Origin: Microcaldota archaeon | Lineage (GTDB): Archaea > Micrarchaeota > Micrarchaeia > Micrarchaeales > CABMGC01 | NCBI GenBank assembly: GCA_021791075.1 | Contig: JAJYXH010000071.1 | Location: 1-11,595, forward strand | Direction: 5' to 3' | DNA: 11,595 nucleotides | Shown here: piece after piece, positions 6,010 through 11,547 of the stretch | How the letters are laid out: each line of letters starts with the position of its first letter | Numbering within the stretch: position 1 is the first letter of the stretch | Notes under the pieces: generated by a model | What the model saw: only the letters and a program-made list of their open reading frames with translations | Database searches by the model: none | What the model was told of the DNA's origin: nothing | Position numbers and translations under genes: made by a program

Positions 6010-6064
6010 TTAATGATGATACGAGGTATTTCTGATCAGTGATGATTAAGAGAGTCTCTGAGAC
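6010..6064 (+). ncRNA. Box C/D guide sRNA with two guides for 23S rRNA
   Basis: All four boxes are present with canonical spacing: C ATGATGA (6013-6019), guide 1 of 12 nt (6020-6031), D' CTGA (6032-6035), a 3-nt spacer, C' GTGATGA (6039-6045), guide 2 of 12 nt (6046-6057) and D CTGA (6058-6061). Archaeal C/D sRNAs, with L7Ae, Nop5 and fibrillarin, methylate the ribose of the target base opposite the fifth guide nucleotide before D or D'. The complement of guide 2, AGACTCTCTTAA, matches 11 of 12 positions of the highly conserved UGACUCUCUUAA of archaeal/eukaryotic large-subunit rRNA. The complement of guide 1, AAATACCTCGTA, matches the segment shortly after it (AAAUxCCUyG). The predicted sites correspond roughly to E. 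coli 1921 and 1940. The rRNA matches are from memory. Exact ends are estimated. Confidence 0.88.
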
Positions 6065-6076
6065 GGTTCGTAGAGA

Positions 6077-6225
6077 AGATTTATAAGGCGGGCCGATTTA
6101 GAATAGATCGGATTAATGGAGTGAGAGCGATGTCCCGCCAACCAGCATTGTAAGGCTGCGAATAAGAGATCTGCGCAGGCTTTACACGAGGGCCGTTCCG
6201 CCTTTTGCCGGAATAAAGTGATGTG
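6077..6225 (+). promoter_or_regulatory. TATA box and structured leader ahead of the kinase gene
   Basis: AGATTTATAAGG (6077-6088) is a TATA-like element. The next 130 nt contain no credible gene but several pairings: GGCGGG (6087-6092) with CCCGCC (6133-6138), enclosing CCGAT/ATCGG; an 11-bp stem with one bulged A and two G-T pairs joining 6150-6160 to 6174-6185; and TTCCG (6196-6200) with CGGAA (6209-6213). The kinase ATG follows at 6226. This could be a leader with regulatory folds or an independent structured RNA. It matches no riboswitch class I know. Confidence 0.45.
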
Positions 6226-7059
6226 ATGAGCGAGCTAGAACGAGGAAATCTGTTTATCGTAAAGGCAGGCACAAGCACGCTTCTAAATGAGGATAGGTCA
6301 CCTGACAGGAACGTCTTTGAGCATATGACCCAGGACATCTCCGGTTTCTGGTGCGCGGGAAAGAGATTCATAATAGTCACCTCAGGGGCCGTGGAACTCG
6401 GTAGGGCGGAGGTAGGCGAGAAGGCTACCGCGAATACGGATCCTGGAACCTTCGCATCCGCAGGCCAGGATAAATTGATGCGCGAGTATGGCAACCACTT
6501 CGGCAGGCAGGACATAGGAGTCTCACAGGTGCTCGTTGAGAGCAACCACTTCGAGATAAACAAGGATAATCCTGAGACAAGCCGCGTCATGCGCGTCATC
6601 AGCCAGAATCTTCAATTGGGCAGGATACCGATAGTCAATGAGAACGACTCCGTGTCGGAGCCGAAGACAACGCTAGGCGACAACGACGCACTTACCGCAA
6701 AGCTTGCCATATGGCTTGAGAGCCATGGCCGGAAGGTTGACGGGGTCTTCATACTCTCGGTATCTAACGGCTCCGTAGAGCAGAAGGCGCTGGGAAGAGG
6801 AAGTGCAAGCGCAAAGAGCAAGGCCATACGCGAGATGGAAGGGCACGGAATCAAGACCATGCTCGTGGAGGGCAAGAAGCCTCACGTAATAAGGGAGCTT
6901 TTTAGATCTGGAGAGGCATTCGAAGAGGCACGAAGAAGCAGTCGGGGGCTCATTGACGACAGACCCTCAAGCCTCGCAGCAATCGGCGATGCATTCTCAG
7001 GAGTTCTCAGGAATGGGAATGTCGATGAACAGATGTCTAGGAGAACAAGGATACGCTGA
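6226..7059 (+). CDS. proB: Glutamate 5-kinase-like amino-acid kinase, divergent
   Basis: The 277 residues (a GTG at 6223 could add one) belong to the amino-acid kinase fold and best fit glutamate 5-kinase, the first enzyme of proline synthesis. Matching segments are FIVKAGTSTL (glycine-rich ATP loop), FIIVTSGAVELGR, SAGQDKLM, VSQVLVE, GRIPIVNENDSVS and LGDNDALTAKLA, which hold the glutamate-binding Asn and Asp. Two differences stand out. The nucleotide-binding 'TDVDGLY-x-DP' is replaced by FILSVSNGSV, and about 30 residues normally between it and 'GTGGMxTK' are gone; the latter appears as GRGSASAK with Lys kept. The C-terminal PUA domain of bacterial ProB is absent. No proA lies beside it. 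The gene converges on prolyl-tRNA synthetase with 4 nt between stops. It may have changed substrate or nucleotide. Confidence 0.72.
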   Translation: MSELERGNLFIVKAGTSTLLNEDRSPDRNVFEHMTQDISGFWCAGKRFIIVTSGAVELGRAEVGEKATANTDPGTFASAGQDKLMREYGNHFGRQDIGVSQVLVESNHFEINKDNPETSRVMRVISQNLQLGRIPIVNENDSVSEPKTTLGDNDALTAKLAIWLESHGRKVDGVFILSVSNGSVEQKALGRGSASAKSKAIREMEGHGIKTMLVEGKKPHVIRELFRSGEAFEEARRSSRGLIDDRPSSLAAIGDAFSGVLRNGNVDEQMSRRTRIR

Positions 7060-7063
7060 ACGT

Positions 7064-8515
7064 TCAGTAAGACCTTGCGAAGTTGGCTCTCTCCTTTGCC
7101 TTCTTTCCGCAGTATATGCACTTTGAGTCTATCTTTCCCTGATCTATGGGTATGTTGGTTATCTTTGCACCGGTCTCCTCCTTGATCTTGTTCTCGCAAT
7201 CTCCATCACCGCACCACGGCGCGCTGGCTATACCGCCCTTCTCCTTTAGGGTCTTCTTGAGCGCATCATAGTCTTCTACGAGATGCATGAATGACTTAAG
7301 CATCGCCTCAGCCTTTCTGTAGAGCTCTTCGTGCATCTTTGTCAGCGTCTCCTCGACAGACCTTGGAATATCAGCTACGGAAACTTCCTTCTTCTCTCCG
7401 TTGTCTCTCCTTACGATAACCGCCTTCTTGTTCTCGACGTCCCTCGGGCCTATCTCTATCCTTATTGGTACTCCCTTCAGCTCCCATTCGTTGAACTTGA
7501 ACCCGGGAGAGTATCCTTCCCTGTCGTCGAACTTTGCCCTGTAATCATTCCTTAGCGTTTCGTATACATTCCTTGCATACTTGTTTACCTCTTCCACGCC
7601 CTCCTTCCTGTATATCGGAACTATAACGACCTGCATGTGTGCGATCCTCGGCGGAATTACTAGCCCCTTGTCGTCGCCATGCACGGCAACCATGACGCCG
7701 AGCTCTCTGGTGGTTATGGCATACGTGTTCTGCCATGCATACTCGTGCCTTCCGTCCTTGTCCAGGAACTTTATGTCGAAGGCCTTGGAGAAGTTCTGGC
7801 CGTCGAGGTGGAAGTCGGGTCCCTGCAGCGCCCAGCCGTCAGGCATGACGTGCTCTATGCTGTAGCTCTCCACTGCGCCGGCAAACTTCTCCTTGTCGCT
7901 CTTCCTTCCTACGATTCCTGGCAGCGCAAGGTAGTCCTTGAGCACCATCTTGTATATTCCAATCACGACGTCCCTCTCCGCCTTCGCCTCTTCCCATGTA
8001 GCGAAGACGCTGTGACCCTCGTTCCAGAGGAACTCTCTAGACCTTATGAACGGAGTAGGATGCTTGAACTCCCATCTGAGCACGTTGTTCCACTGGTTGA
8101 ATCGCAGCGGCAAGTCCCTCCACGACCTTATCCATTTCGAGTAGCTCTTGTACATGATGGTCTCGGAAGTGGGCCTTATTGCAAGGCGCTCCTCGGCCTT
8201 CGTCTCTCCCGTGTGGGTGACCCATGCGACCTCTGGTATGAAACCGGCAAAGTGCTCCTTCTCCTTGGCAAGCAGCCTCTCCGGAATCAGGAGCGGGAAG
8301 TATACATCCTCTATCCCCTCCCTCTTGAACTCCTTGTCTACAACCTCGGTTATCTTCTGCCATATGGCATAGGAGGACGGAAGAAAGACGAAGCATCCTG
8401 AGACGTCGGTGTAGTCTATGAACCCAGACTTGGTGAGAACCTGAACGTACCACTCAGAGAAGTTCTCCGACTTCTTCGCTGAGAGTCCCTTCTCGTCAAC
8501 CTTCTCTTCTTTCAT
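7064..8515 (-). CDS. proS: Prolyl-tRNA synthetase, archaeal type
   Basis: ProS charges tRNA-Pro with proline. The 483-residue protein is the archaeal/eukaryotic short form, without the bacterial editing insert. Class II motifs are visible: FLPSSYAIWQKI, AIRPTSETIMY (proline pocket), FNQWNNVLRWEFKHPTPFIR (motif 2), SREFLWNEGHS and ELGVMVAVHGDDKGLVIPP (motif 3 region). An anticodon-binding domain follows (from about VVIVPIYRK). The C-terminal domain has four zinc-type cysteines, Cys435, Cys440, Cys466 and Cys469, and ends FARSY with the conserved terminal Tyr. ATG 8515 begins 10 nt after the upstream HAD gene's stop, so the two are one operon. The ribosome-binding site is poor, suggesting coupling. 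Confidence 0.95.
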   Translation of the reverse strand: MKEEKVDEKGLSAKKSENFSEWYVQVLTKSGFIDYTDVSGCFVFLPSSYAIWQKITEVVDKEFKREGIEDVYFPLLIPERLLAKEKEHFAGFIPEVAWVTHTGETKAEERLAIRPTSETIMYKSYSKWIRSWRDLPLRFNQWNNVLRWEFKHPTPFIRSREFLWNEGHSVFATWEEAKAERDVVIGIYKMVLKDYLALPGIVGRKSDKEKFAGAVESYSIEHVMPDGWALQGPDFHLDGQNFSKAFDIKFLDKDGRHEYAWQNTYAITTRELGVMVAVHGDDKGLVIPPRIAHMQVVIVPIYRKEGVEEVNKYARNVYETLRNDYRAKFDDREGYSPGFKFNEWELKGVPIRIEIGPRDVENKKAVIVRRDNGEKKEVSVADIPRSVEETLTKMHEELYRKAEAMLKSFMHLVEDYDALKKTLKEKGGIASAPWCGDGDCENKIKEETGAKITNIPIDQGKIDSKCIYCGKKAKERANFARSY

Positions 8516-8525
8516 GTGATCGGCC

Positions 8526-9122
8526 TTAGTACCCGAGCACCTTGCTCAGGCTTATATCAAGTTGCCTTCTGTTCTTATAAAGTATTGAGTTTATTCCAAG
8601 CCTCCTCGCTCCCCTCACGTTCTTCGGCATATCATCTATGAATACCGCTTCTCCAGGGCTTACCTTCATCCGCTTCAGCATGTACCTGTAGATCCTGGGA
8701 TCCGGCTTCCTTACATGTATGCTGCATGACGCAACGCCGTAGTCGAAGATCTCCTTCCCGAACATCCTCGTAAATACGGAGTACTTCGCGGCGTCGATGT
8801 TGGTTATGTATCCCGTAATGTAGGAGTCGTGGAGCCCCCTTATCAGATCCGTGACGTCAACGTCGATCTTCAGGTGCTTCTTGTAAAACCCAAGCCACTG
8901 CACCTCGCCTCTGCCTATCCCTATTGCTTCTGCAATCCTTCTCTCGAACTGTCCTGCCTTCAACTTTCCGAGTTCAAAGTCCGGGATCATTGGAACCACC
9001 ATCCTTTCTATCGCTTTCGCGCTCCTGCCGCTTACCTCGGATAGGTAGGAGAAGTACCCCGTGTCGTGAAACTTTACCACGACGCCTCCGATGTCGAATA
9101 TTATGGCCTTTATAGTATCCAT
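8526..9122 (-). CDS. HAD-superfamily hydrolase (subfamily IA-like)
   Basis: The 198 residues from ATG 9122 carry the HAD motifs: I, FDIGGVVVKF with nucleophile Asp10; II, YITNID with Thr; III, VRKPDPRIY with Lys; IV, AVFIDDMPKNV with paired Asp. The second Asp of motif I is Gly, as in the 'FDxGGV' group of sugar-phosphatase and haloacid-dehalogenase-like members, so a phosphatase role is likely but the substrate is unknown. A helical cap lies between motifs I and II. A TTG at 9134 would extend the frame, but the TATA box at 9151-9163 puts the mRNA start near 9130, favouring ATG 9122. It is the first gene of an operon with proS. Confidence 0.87.
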   Translation of the reverse strand: MDTIKAIIFDIGGVVVKFHDTGYFSYLSEVSGRSAKAIERMVVPMIPDFELGKLKAGQFERRIAEAIGIGRGEVQWLGFYKKHLKIDVDVTDLIRGLHDSYITGYITNIDAAKYSVFTRMFGKEIFDYGVASCSIHVRKPDPRIYRYMLKRMKVSPGEAVFIDDMPKNVRGARRLGINSILYKNRRQLDISLSKVLGY

Positions 9123-9150
9123 TATTGCTACCAATCGTGAATGAAGACAC

Positions 9151-9163
9151 TATATTTATAAAC
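9151..9163. promoter_or_regulatory. Shared TATA region, HAD operon and membrane protein/MinD operon
   Basis: TATATTTATAAAC lies between divergent genes. Its centre is about 34 nt from the minus-strand ATG 9122 and about 49 nt from the plus-strand ATG 9205. Leaders of about 8 and 23 nt follow if the usual 26-nt spacing holds. Confidence 0.55.
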
Positions 9164-9204
9164 CCCTCTTCCCATTTTAGATTTCAGGAAGACGATGTGC
9201 GGAC

Positions 9205-9402
9205 ATGACCAGTGCCGCAAAGGTAGTTAGTTTGTCTTTCGTAGAACCTCTTACACTGCAGGAGTATCTGCCCATCGTTAGCCTGCTTGCCAGCATCGTG
9301 ATAATAGCCCTATTCCTGAGAAGGAAAGTCAGAAGGCACATCCACTCGGGAGGCAAGATTGGGGAGATGAGGAGAATGCGCGAGAGGATAACTAGGGGTT
9401 GA
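9205..9402 (+). CDS. Small single-helix membrane protein (65 aa), unknown function
   Basis: The protein has a short N-terminal region (MTSAAKVVSLSFVEPLTLQE), one hydrophobic helix at about residues 21-38 (YLPIVSLLASIVIIALFL) and a strongly basic tail (RRKVRRH to RRMRERITRG). The positive-inside rule puts the tail in the cytoplasm and the N-terminus outside. I do not recognise a family. It ends 4 nt before the MinD/ParA-like ATPase and so is almost certainly cotranslated with it. A partner or membrane anchor role for that ATPase is a reasonable guess, but the context is the only evidence. The start is ATG 9205; no strong Shine-Dalgarno is seen. Confidence 0.68.
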   Translation: MTSAAKVVSLSFVEPLTLQEYLPIVSLLASIVIIALFLRRKVRRHIHSGGKIGEMRRMRERITRG

Positions 9403-9406
9403 TCGG

Positions 9407-10192
9407 ATGCCATGGTCGTACAGCATAGTGGTTGCATCCCAGAAAGGAGGGGTGGGCAAGACCAGCGTGGCCGTAAACCTCGCCTCTGTGCTCTCGGGAG
9501 CTGGCTACAAGACCATGCTCGTGGACACAGATACCGTCAACCCGAGCGTTGGGATTCACCTTGGCATTGAAGGAAGGAGCAGGGGATGCAGCGATCTCTT
9601 TAGGGGAAAGGCCAGGCTGCATGAGGCCACGGTACGTCATCTCCACTCCGGGCTTACCGTAGTTCCGGGCTCGATGTCCATGACGCATGAAGCGCCTTCT
9701 AGATCTGGGATGGAGGATGCGACCGAAGAGATGCTTAACCAGGGATACGACTTCGTTGTCTTCGACACTTCCCCGGGATCGGCGCTGCTCGACAGCATAT
9801 ACAGGGTAAACTACGGCATGATAGTGATGTCTCCGGACATGCCCTCGTTCGCAAGCAGCATAAGGCTCGACGCCGCGTTCGGCATGATGAAGATTCCGCA
9901 CGGGCTTGTGATAAACAGGGTAAGGAAGAAGAGGTACGAGCTCGGTATGAATGAGATAGAGCACGAGTACGGGGGAAAGGTCCTGGGGATGCTCAGGGAT
10001 GACGACTCCGTGCCGATAGGAATCGCAAGGCACGTTCCGGCCTGCCTTCTGGACAGGGACTCACATTTCTCGAAGGACGTAAGGTCGCTTGCTGCCGCGT
10101 GCGCGGCAAACGCGGGCATGAGGGCCGGTGCGATAGATGCACCCAAGAGCAACATCTCTCTGATAAAGAGGCTCCTTGGCAGGAGCAGATAG
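9407..10192 (+). CDS. MinD/ParA-family ATPase with C-terminal membrane-targeting helix
   Basis: The 261-residue protein has the deviant Walker A SQKGGVGKTS (11-20) with the signature Lys13, Walker A' MLVDTD (Asp40, Asp42) and Walker B-like VVFDTSPG (Asp120). This is the MinD/ParA branch of the SIMIBI ATPases, which dimerise on ATP. The last 15 residues (KSNISLIKRLLGRSR) form a short amphipathic basic helix, like the membrane-targeting tail of MinD. That argues for membrane-linked positioning rather than plasmid partition, although no MinC, MinE or ParB is seen. GIHLGIE after Walker A' is also MinD-like. The small transmembrane protein just upstream is the obvious candidate partner. The start is ATG 9407, 4 nt after the upstream stop. 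Confidence 0.88.
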   Translation: MPWSYSIVVASQKGGVGKTSVAVNLASVLSGAGYKTMLVDTDTVNPSVGIHLGIEGRSRGCSDLFRGKARLHEATVRHLHSGLTVVPGSMSMTHEAPSRSGMEDATEEMLNQGYDFVVFDTSPGSALLDSIYRVNYGMIVMSPDMPSFASSIRLDAAFGMMKIPHGLVINRVRKKRYELGMNEIEHEYGGKVLGMLRDDDSVPIGIARHVPACLLDRDSHFSKDVRSLAAACAANAGMRAGAIDAPKSNISLIKRLLGRSR

Positions 10193-10197
10193 CAAGA

Positions 10198-10207
10198 GTT
10201 ATATATT
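10198..10207 (+). promoter_or_regulatory. TATA box of tRNA-Trp
   Basis: GTTATATATT is centred about 30 nt upstream of the mature tRNA 5' end at 10233, a spacing close to that of the tRNA-Gln gene. Confidence 0.65.
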
Positions 10208-10232
10208 CTACAAATGCAAGTATCCTTGCCAC

Positions 10233-10376
10233 GGGGTCGTTGTGTAACTTGGCAGCGCGGCAGGCTCCAGATGTTTATACAATATCTATGAGCTAAGTGC
10301 GATGATTAAGATTTGGAGCGATGATTTGTGATACAGGCGTTACCTGCATATCCGGGTTCAAATCCCGGCGACCCCA
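10233..10376 (+). tRNA. tRNA-Trp (anticodon CCA) with a 71-nt intron
   Basis: The acceptor stem GGGGTCG (10233-10239) pairs perfectly with CGACCCC (10369-10375), with A10376 as discriminator. The T arm is CCGGG-TTCAAAT-CCCGG. The anticodon stem GCAGG (10260-10264) pairs with CCTGC (10343-10347), and the loop CTCCAG+A is split after position 37. The anticodon CCA is at 10267-10269. The D stem has two G-T pairs. The tRNA body is 73 nt without the intron. CCA is not encoded. Confidence 0.94.
10271..10341 (+). other. Archaeal tRNA intron with bulge-helix-bulge and possible C/D guide
   Basis: The splice sites fit a bulge-helix-bulge. The 5' bulge is A36-G37 then A10271, and the 3' bulge is T10340-T10341 then A10342, each cut after its second base. 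The central helix is CTCC (10265-10268) with GGCG (10336-10339), one mismatch. The inner helix is TGT (10272-10274) with ACA (10333-10335). Within the intron, ATTTGGAGC (10311-10319) is complementary to the anticodon loop and first intron bases. It is preceded by GCGATGA (10299-10305) and followed by ATGA (10321-10324), resembling boxes C and D'. Known euryarchaeal tRNA-Trp introns guide methylation of C34 in this way. Confidence 0.8.
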
Positions 10377-10424
10377 GACATCCATTTATGGGATATTGAA
10401 GCCATATATCTGTCAAGTGGTTTA

Positions 10425-10658
10425 GTGGAATACTCCTACAGAGACGGCATAATAAGGCTCCCGAATAAGGAGATCACCATACTCGACAGGCTTGTACCTA
10501 ACTTCATCTCCAGGATCAGCGTACGATATGTGATAGTTGGCGGTTATGTGGCCATACTATTCAGGAGGAGCAGAAGCACCGAGAACGTAGACCTGTTCAT
10601 TCTGGGTAAACTACCACGCCCTTTAGGGCGTGGTAGTTTACACTCGTATTCTCGATAA
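10425..10658 (+). pseudogene. Nucleotidyltransferase-like gene truncated by a hairpin element
   Basis: From GTG 10425 the frame encodes about 60 genuine-looking residues and then runs into a hairpin and stops at 10658. RYVIVGGYVAILFRRSRSTENVDLFI matches the core of MNT/AbiEii-type nucleotidyltransferases: the GG of the active-site loop, and 'ENVDLFI' with one catalytic Asp where the family has 'D-[IVL]-D' or 'EDVDL'. Family members are 150-250 residues, so the second half is missing. Residues after LFILG (GKLPRPLGRG) are only translation of the palindrome at 10606-10641. The fragment cannot fold into a complete enzyme. It lies just after tRNA-Trp, a common place for acquired genes. Confidence 0.72.
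10606..10641. repeat. Perfect 16-bp inverted repeat with TTTA loop
   Basis: GTAAACTACCACGCCC (10606-10621) is followed by TTTA and then its exact reverse complement (10626-10641). Stem-loops of this form with a C/G-rich core around TTTA are typical of IS200/IS605-family ends. There is no transposase directly beside it, and it differs in sequence from the two hairpins of the IS200 element at 10935-11595. It sits exactly where the nucleotidyltransferase homology stops. There is no T tract, so it is not a typical terminator. Confidence 0.85.
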
Positions 10659-10802
10659 TCGGTGTGCTATTCCAGACTCTGCTCTCGCACATCCACGGGA
10701 TCGAGGCTCTACAATCTTGTCTCGGCTCCGGCGTACGGTGCGCACGAGATGGAGATACGCGCGAGCCCTGGATTCGAGACCTATACCTTCACTTTCGGAT
10801 AA
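10659..10802 (+). pseudogene. C-terminal remnant of a redoxin/DipZ-like protein
   Basis: In the same frame as the truncated gene before it, the sequence after the stop at 10658 reads to TAA 10800-10802. Its last 30 residues include SRLYNLVSAPAYG, HEMEIRASPG and the terminal FETYTFTFG. 'RLYxLV...G.H.....PG..aY.FTFG' is what I remember as the C-terminal end of DipZ-type thioredoxin-domain proteins, which finish in a beta-rich domain. The N-terminal domains, with the CxxC site, are missing, so this is a dead fragment. It begins within about 20 nt of the 16-bp hairpin, which suggests a deletion or recombination at that element. The family assignment is tentative. Confidence 0.45.
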
Positions 10803-10808
10803 CAGGCA

Positions 10809-10937
10809 CTAGATCTTCTTCTCCAGCCCCCTGATGTCTTTCTCGATGAGGCCCTCCTCGTAATGGAGGAATCTCCTGAAGATCGGGCCGAATACGAAAA
10901 CAAGCGATACGGCAACAGTTCCAATGCCTACGAATGA
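10809..10937 (-). pseudogene. C-terminal fragment of a membrane protein, cut by the IS element
   Basis: On the minus strand an open frame comes out of the right end of the IS element and ends at TAG 10809-10811. It reads FVGIGTVAVSLVFVFGPIF, a clear transmembrane helix, then RRFLHYEEGLIEKDIRGLEKKI, a charged helix. There is no start codon outside the IS hairpin, so the upstream part should lie beyond the element, outside this window. It could also be a short gene whose start was replaced by the insertion. I do not recognise the family. Confidence 0.45.
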
Positions 10938-10972
10938 CCTCCTCCCCACCCTGAAGGGTGGGGTATCGGAGG
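10938..10972. repeat. Right-end hairpin of the IS200 element
   Basis: CCCCACCC (10944-10951) and GGGTGGGG (10956-10963) form a perfect 8-bp stem with loop TGAA. A flanking CCTCC (10938-10942) pairs with GGAGG (10968-10972) across a small internal loop. Such subterminal hairpins are recognised by TnpA as single-stranded DNA. Confidence 0.75.
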
Positions 10973-10985
10973 CCACGCAACACAA

Positions 10986-11450
10986 CTACATTGCAAGTTT
11001 TGTCTGGCCGGAGATGTCCTGTCTGCGGATGTATCTCTGTAGTGTCTCTTCATTGCGAGGTCCGACACTCCCGCAACTGAAATCTACGCCCCAGAAATGT
11101 CCTTGCGGATATCTCAGTCTGTGGTTTGGAATCTCCTTGAAGACTATATAGGACGAGTATCCCTTCAGCAGTTGTGCGGCCTTTGCCACAGTCATATTGA
11201 TTGGCACACTCACCTCCATGTGGACATGCGCAAAGTCCTCGCCGAACGAGAGTTCCTTTATGGACAGTTTGTGCCTCTCCGCAGCGTCGTAGAATGCCTT
11301 TTTGATCACCCCAATCGTCTTCGGATTCCTGAACATTTTATACCTGTACTTTGTCACGAAGACAAAGTGCTGGAAGTTGTACTTTGAGCCAAGCCCCTTG
11401 GCCACGGGTTCTATATTCTTTGCAGAGTCTACGCTATCCATATTGTTCAC
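10986..11450 (-). CDS. tnpA: IS200-type transposase TnpA (Y1 HUH family)
   Basis: TnpA is a dimeric single-strand transposase that nicks and rejoins DNA with one tyrosine. The 154-residue protein starts with a typical segment, YNFQHFVFVTKYRYKMF (24-40). It has the HUH metal site His75-Val-His77 (AHVHMEV), FWGVDFSCGS (119-128) and the catalytic Tyr140 with Gln144 in RYIRRQ. Length and motif order are complete, so it should be active. The start is GTG 11450 or ATG 11441; neither has a clear ribosome-binding site. A small hairpin (GGGCG 11470-11474 with CGCCC 11485-11489) lies upstream and could limit translation, as described for IS200. Confidence 0.93.
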   Translation of the reverse strand: MNNMDSVDSAKNIEPVAKGLGSKYNFQHFVFVTKYRYKMFRNPKTIGVIKKAFYDAAERHKLSIKELSFGEDFAHVHMEVSVPINMTVAKAAQLLKGYSSYIVFKEIPNHRLRYPQGHFWGVDFSCGSVGPRNEETLQRYIRRQDISGQTKLAM

Positions 11451-11547
11451 TTCGGCGGCGAAAAATCTGGGCGTGTCAAACCGCGCCCACTCGCCACCAA
11501 AGACTCTTTATCTTCAGGATAGAAAAATAGTGTAGTGTTAATATGGT

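Noticed and set aside
6150..6186. Possible H/ACA guide RNA: strong stem ending in ACA at 6184-6186
   Set aside because: The ACA overlaps the paired stem and there is no internal pseudouridylation pocket or kink-turn in the stem, so I kept it only as unassigned structure.
7679..8401. Long open frame of 240 codons on the plus strand
   Set aside because: It is the antisense shadow of prolyl-tRNA synthetase, with arginine/leucine-rich composition and no motif.
9392..10033. Open frame of 213 codons on the minus strand
   Set aside because: It is antisense to the MinD/ParA ATPase, whose motifs are unambiguous.
10606..10641. The 16-bp hairpin as an intrinsic terminator
   Set aside because: No T tract follows on either strand, archaea do not rely on hairpin-plus-T terminators, and the form fits an IS end better.
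10789..10983. Minus-strand frame of 64 codons across the IS end
   Set aside because: It is out of frame with the transmembrane fragment and is translated IS hairpin plus the wrong frame of that fragment.
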